Of a stretch of DNA of 64,000 nt, positions 61,867-64,000 are shown piece after piece. The stretch covers positions 79,542-143,541 of the forward strand of contig JAFWTY010000028.1 of the NCBI GenBank assembly GCA_017518735.1. Reading direction: 5' to 3'. Position numbers and translations under genes: made by a program. The first letter of the stretch is position 1, and each line of letters starts with the position of its first letter. A model generated the notes under the pieces. That model saw nothing but the letters and a program-made list of their open reading frames with translations, was not told where the DNA came from and searched no databases. The stretch comes from Lachnospiraceae bacterium (GTDB taxonomy: Bacteria > Bacillota > Clostridia > Lachnospirales > Lachnospiraceae).

Positions 61867-63006
61867 CTATACAAGGAACTGGAATGCCACGTAAGCCGCG
61901 TAGATCAAAAGCAGTAAAATACCCTGAATGCGGTATAACTTCTGCTTGAAAAGTGCCGGAAAGGTCAGAATAATCATGACCAAAAATACCAGCGGGATGT
62001 CAACAAGTAAAGACGCGTTGATTCCGGCGAACGTTTTTTCGCTCGGTACTTCAAACGGATGGATGGAAATAGCCAGACCGCTTACAAGCACCAAGTTGAA
62101 AAGGTTTGCACCGATGATGTTTCCGAGGGAAAGAGCACCGTGTCCTTTTACAAGGGATGTGATTGCGGTAACAAACTCCGGAAGGGAAGTTCCGAGCGCC
62201 ACAAAGGTAAGTGCGATTACCGAGGAAGGCACCTTCATCTTGGTTGCAAGGATGGTTCCGTTGTCAACCAGTAAGGTTGCTCCGAATGCAATGATTGCCG
62301 CACCGATTACCAGGAAAAGCAGTGCTTTCCAAATGGGCATCGGCTCTTTTTTCTCTTCTTTCTCGTTATTTTCCTGCGCCTCTTCTTCTGCTTCTTTTTC
62401 CTTTGTCTTTTCGCTCTTCATCTGCGCAAGTGCCTGTCTTACGGTGAAGAACATATAAACCAGGAAAATACCGAGCAGAATAAAGCCGGTATAGTTTTTG
62501 AATTCTCCGATTACATATGCGTTGAATGCATAGAAACCTGCTGCCAGGAAAAAGAACACGATCGGAATGATCAAGGACTTTCTCTTTGCTTTTGCGGGCT
62601 TAACCGCAAGCGTAATGGCTGCGATCAAAGCCGCATTGCAGATGATGGAACCAATCGCATTTCCGTAGGAAATACCGCTGTTTCCCTTCGCTGCCGCCTG
62701 TGCGGATACCATAACTTCGGGAAGTGTGGTTCCGATGGAAACCACGGTCGCACCGATTAAGATCTCCGGTACCTTGAAACGCTCCGCAATGGAGGTCGCA
62801 CCGTCGACAAACCAGTCGCCCCCTTTGATTAAGAAACCAAGGCCGGCAACGAACAAAATGATTACAGGGATAAGCGGTGCCGCTTCGGCTGATACGCCTT
62901 CCCCGAGTCTTCCGTTAAAAATAAAACAGAAAATCCCGGCAGCGAGTAAAATCACTGCCAGGGGAATCTGTAAATCAAATCTTTTTTTCTGTACTGCTTC
63001 CGTCAT
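61867..63006 (-). CDS. Na+/Ca2+ exchanger-family antiporter (YrbG-like)
   Basis: A 379-residue protein with about ten to eleven helices. The two antiparallel alpha repeats carry GATVVSIGTTLPEVMVSAQAA... and ALTFVALGTSLPEFVTAITSL, with the paired Glu residues for ion binding. A charged cytoplasmic loop rich in Glu/Lys (EKEAEEEAQENNEKEEKKE) separates the halves. It likely exchanges Na+ or H+ for Ca2+. It lies before the pfp gene and after the small lipoprotein gene on the same strand. Confidence 0.93.
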   Translation of the reverse strand: MTEAVQKKRFDLQIPLAVILLAAGIFCFIFNGRLGEGVSAEAAPLIPVIILFVAGLGFLIKGGDWFVDGATSIAERFKVPEILIGATVVSIGTTLPEVMVSAQAAAKGNSGISYGNAIGSIICNAALIAAITLAVKPAKAKRKSLIIPIVFFFLAAGFYAFNAYVIGEFKNYTGFILLGIFLVYMFFTVRQALAQMKSEKTKEKEAEEEAQENNEKEEKKEPMPIWKALLFLVIGAAIIAFGATLLVDNGTILATKMKVPSSVIALTFVALGTSLPEFVTAITSLVKGHGALSLGNIIGANLFNLVLVSGLAISIHPFEVPSEKTFAGINASLLVDIPLVFLVMIILTFPALFKQKLYRIQGILLLLIYAAYVAFQFLV

Positions 63007-63022
63007 TCTTTCTTACTCTTCC

Positions 63023-63547
63023 TTACTGGAATAATTTCTGGATCTCCTCAAGTTCGCCACCGTCATTGATGCCGTACTTATTATAGTATGACTGAATATC
63101 CTCGAAATATTTCTTAAACTCATTCTGAGATTCCTGTAATTTTAAATTACCCAGGTTGACCTTGCTGTAGTCTTCGTTGTTTACACCGTCAAGAAGAAGG
63201 GTACATCCTTCCGTCATCAGGTTTAAAACGTTGATATAATGCTGATCCAGAGCTTTGATCTCGCTGTCGGTAATACCATCGTTTCTGGTCTGCGCATTTG
63301 CGGAAAGCGTCTTTAAGTTCGGAATGTAATTTGCCTGAATTACCGACTTCATGGTAAGAAGATCGCTTGCACTGTTTAATTTGGCGGATCCTTCATTGAT
63401 GGAATCCCAGATATCACTGTCGGAAAGAAGGCTCTGCTGATAATTCATCATTGCTTTCTTTTTCTGCATTGATTCACAACCGCAAAGAAGTGTTAACATC
63501 ATCACAAGTACGATTGCCACGGATCCGATTTTGCGAATTTTTTTCAT
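63023..63547 (-). CDS. Small predicted lipoprotein
   Basis: A 174-residue lipoprotein. The signal peptide runs into a lipobox LLCGC at residues 22-26. The mature part is mostly alpha-helical with no known domain. The ATG at 63547 is preceded by an AGGAGGG site; a longer frame to 63865 would run across tRNA-Leu and is rejected. It is followed 17 nt later by the exchanger gene and may be coexpressed. Confidence 0.85.
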   Translation of the reverse strand: MKKIRKIGSVAIVLVMMLTLLCGCESMQKKKAMMNYQQSLLSDSDIWDSINEGSAKLNSASDLLTMKSVIQANYIPNLKTLSANAQTRNDGITDSEIKALDQHYINVLNLMTEGCTLLLDGVNNEDYSKVNLGNLKLQESQNEFKKYFEDIQSYYNKYGINDGGELEEIQKLFQ

Positions 63548-63690
63548 ATTTTCCCTCCTGATTCCTAAATAAATCCCTGATTTGACACAAATCATTTGTA
63601 TCGTATCATATTTTCCGCTTTCATGAAAGTATTCTTCCTTATTATTTTTGATTTCTTTTATGAGCGATTCATTGTAACCTTCCATGCATA

Positions 63691-63720
63691 AAAAAAGAGC
63701 AGTTTTCGCTGCTCTTTTTT
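63691..63720 (-). terminator. Terminator downstream of tRNA-Leu
   Basis: A 12-bp inverted repeat (AAAAAAGAGCAG, 6-nt loop) with a long T-run on the minus strand, about 14 nt after the tRNA-Leu 3' end. Confidence 0.85.
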
Positions 63721-63733
63721 CTGTCGTAAATTC

Positions 63734-63813
63734 TGCGCCTGACAGGACTTGAACCTGCACGGTCTCCCACCAGAACCTAAATCTGGCGCGTCTGCCAGTT
63801 CCGCCACAGGCGC
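63734..63813 (-). tRNA. tRNA-Leu (anticodon TAG)
   Basis: An 80-nt cloverleaf on the minus strand: acceptor GCGCCTG/CAGGCGC, anticodon arm CCAGA-TTTAGGT-TCTGG with anticodon TAG, an 11-nt variable arm (class II) and T arm GCAGG-TTCAAGT-CCTGT. No CCA encoded. Confidence 0.95.
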
Positions 63814-63826
63814 GGTTTCTGAGTTG

Positions 63827-63850
63827 AAAAAAGGAAATCCTCGGATTTCC
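63827..63850 (-). terminator. Terminator between tRNA-Lys and tRNA-Leu
   Basis: An 8-bp hairpin GGAAATCC/GGATTTCC (2-nt loop on the plus strand) followed on the minus strand by six T residues, directly after the tRNA-Lys end. Confidence 0.7.
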
Positions 63851-63857
63851 TCTCTCG

Positions 63858-63930
63858 TGAGCCATCGGGGACTCGAACCCCGGACAACTTGATTAAAAGT
63901 CAAGTGCTCTACCACCTGAGCTAATGGCCC
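63858..63930 (-). tRNA. tRNA-Lys (anticodon TTT)
   Basis: A 73-nt cloverleaf on the minus strand: acceptor GGGCCAT/ATGGCTC (one G-U pair), anticodon arm CTTGA-CTTTTAA-TCAAG with anticodon TTT, and T arm CCGGG-GTTCGAG-TCCCCG. No CCA encoded. Confidence 0.95.
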
Positions 63931-63959
63931 GTATGTAATTCTCCTGCTTTAATGCTGCG

Positions 63960-64000
63960 CTGGACCGGCTGGATTCGAACCAGCGAATGCAGGAGTCAAA
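63960..64000 (-). tRNA. tRNA-Gln (anticodon TTG), 3' part only
   Basis: The window ends in the anticodon loop. Visible on the minus strand are TTTGAC (loop, anticodon TTG), stem TCCTG, T arm GCTGG-TTCGAAT-CCAGC and the acceptor strand CGGTCCA. The 5' half is outside the window. Gln is inferred from the anticodon. Confidence 0.8.

Noticed and set aside
63548..63865. N-terminal extension of the small lipoprotein frame across tRNA-Leu
   Set aside because: The signal peptide starts at 63547 with a good ribosome binding site, and the extension covers a tRNA gene.

Overview
The window looks like a chromosomal segment of a low-to-mid GC Firmicute of the Lachnospiraceae type, such as a gut or rumen clostridium. 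The basis is gene content and style: A/G-rich ribosome binding sites, clear sigma-A promoters, a divergently transcribed GH94 cellobiose phosphorylase and CUT1 sugar importer, a long-clade PPi-dependent phosphofructokinase, DUF6273 kinase, DUF3793 and DUF6110 proteins, a class B sortase, and tRNAs without encoded CCA. The species cannot be named from sequence alone. Most genes are on the minus strand.

Layout. 1-2.9 kb (+): the end of a NAGPA-type phosphodiester glycosidase, a membrane-anchored unknown and an SDR reductase. 2.9-5.6 kb (-): a PPP-type phosphatase and a Ser/Thr kinase with a DUF6273 tail. 5.8-13.5 kb (-): radical SAM/SPASM protein, DJ-1 protein, then an odd transport operon (MacB-type periplasmic-domain protein split by a frameshift, HlyD/MacA-like adaptor, two MalF/MalG-like permeases, a coiled-coil membrane protein and a PAP2 phosphatase) with no ATPase or binding protein. 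13.6-17.0 kb: zinc-ribbon protein, internally duplicated lipoprotein, TcdA and a HAD-hydrolase remnant.

17.0-32.3 kb (-) is an accessory island with a metal-homeostasis flavour. It holds a heterodimeric ABC transporter, flavodoxin, a DUF3793 protein interrupted by an in-frame UGA, two L-2-aminothiazoline-4-carboxylate-hydrolase-family proteins, an alpha/beta hydrolase, two methyltransferases, a P-type ATPase with a DUF6110 partner, enolase, a FeoC-like regulator and an HMA protein. Three promoters in it carry copies of one 18-bp operator, GGTTAG-N6-CTAACC or degenerate forms, placed where a repressor would block RNA polymerase. I read this as one metal-responsive regulon.

32.3-37.1 kb: DUF3592 protein, lipoprotein, remnants of a DpnII-like restriction-modification system, a 633-aa unknown protein, a GC-rich hairpin element sharing 13 bp with a tRNA-Gly 3' end, and tRNA-Gly/tRNA-Pro. 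37.2-47.0 kb (-): two-component system, YegP-like protein, sortase B with a thioester surface protein, HerA/DUF853 ATPase, YfcE, RdgB and an rRNA methyltransferase. 47.1-53.4 kb: sugar ABC importer diverging from cellobiose phosphorylase, so cellodextrin uptake and phosphorolysis. 53.5-63.5 kb: cysteine synthase, CYTH protein, then an alpha-glucan and glycolysis block (MalQ, lipoprotein, GlgP, PPi-PFK), a Na+/Ca2+ exchanger and a lipoprotein. The window ends in tRNA-Leu, tRNA-Lys and a partial tRNA-Gln.
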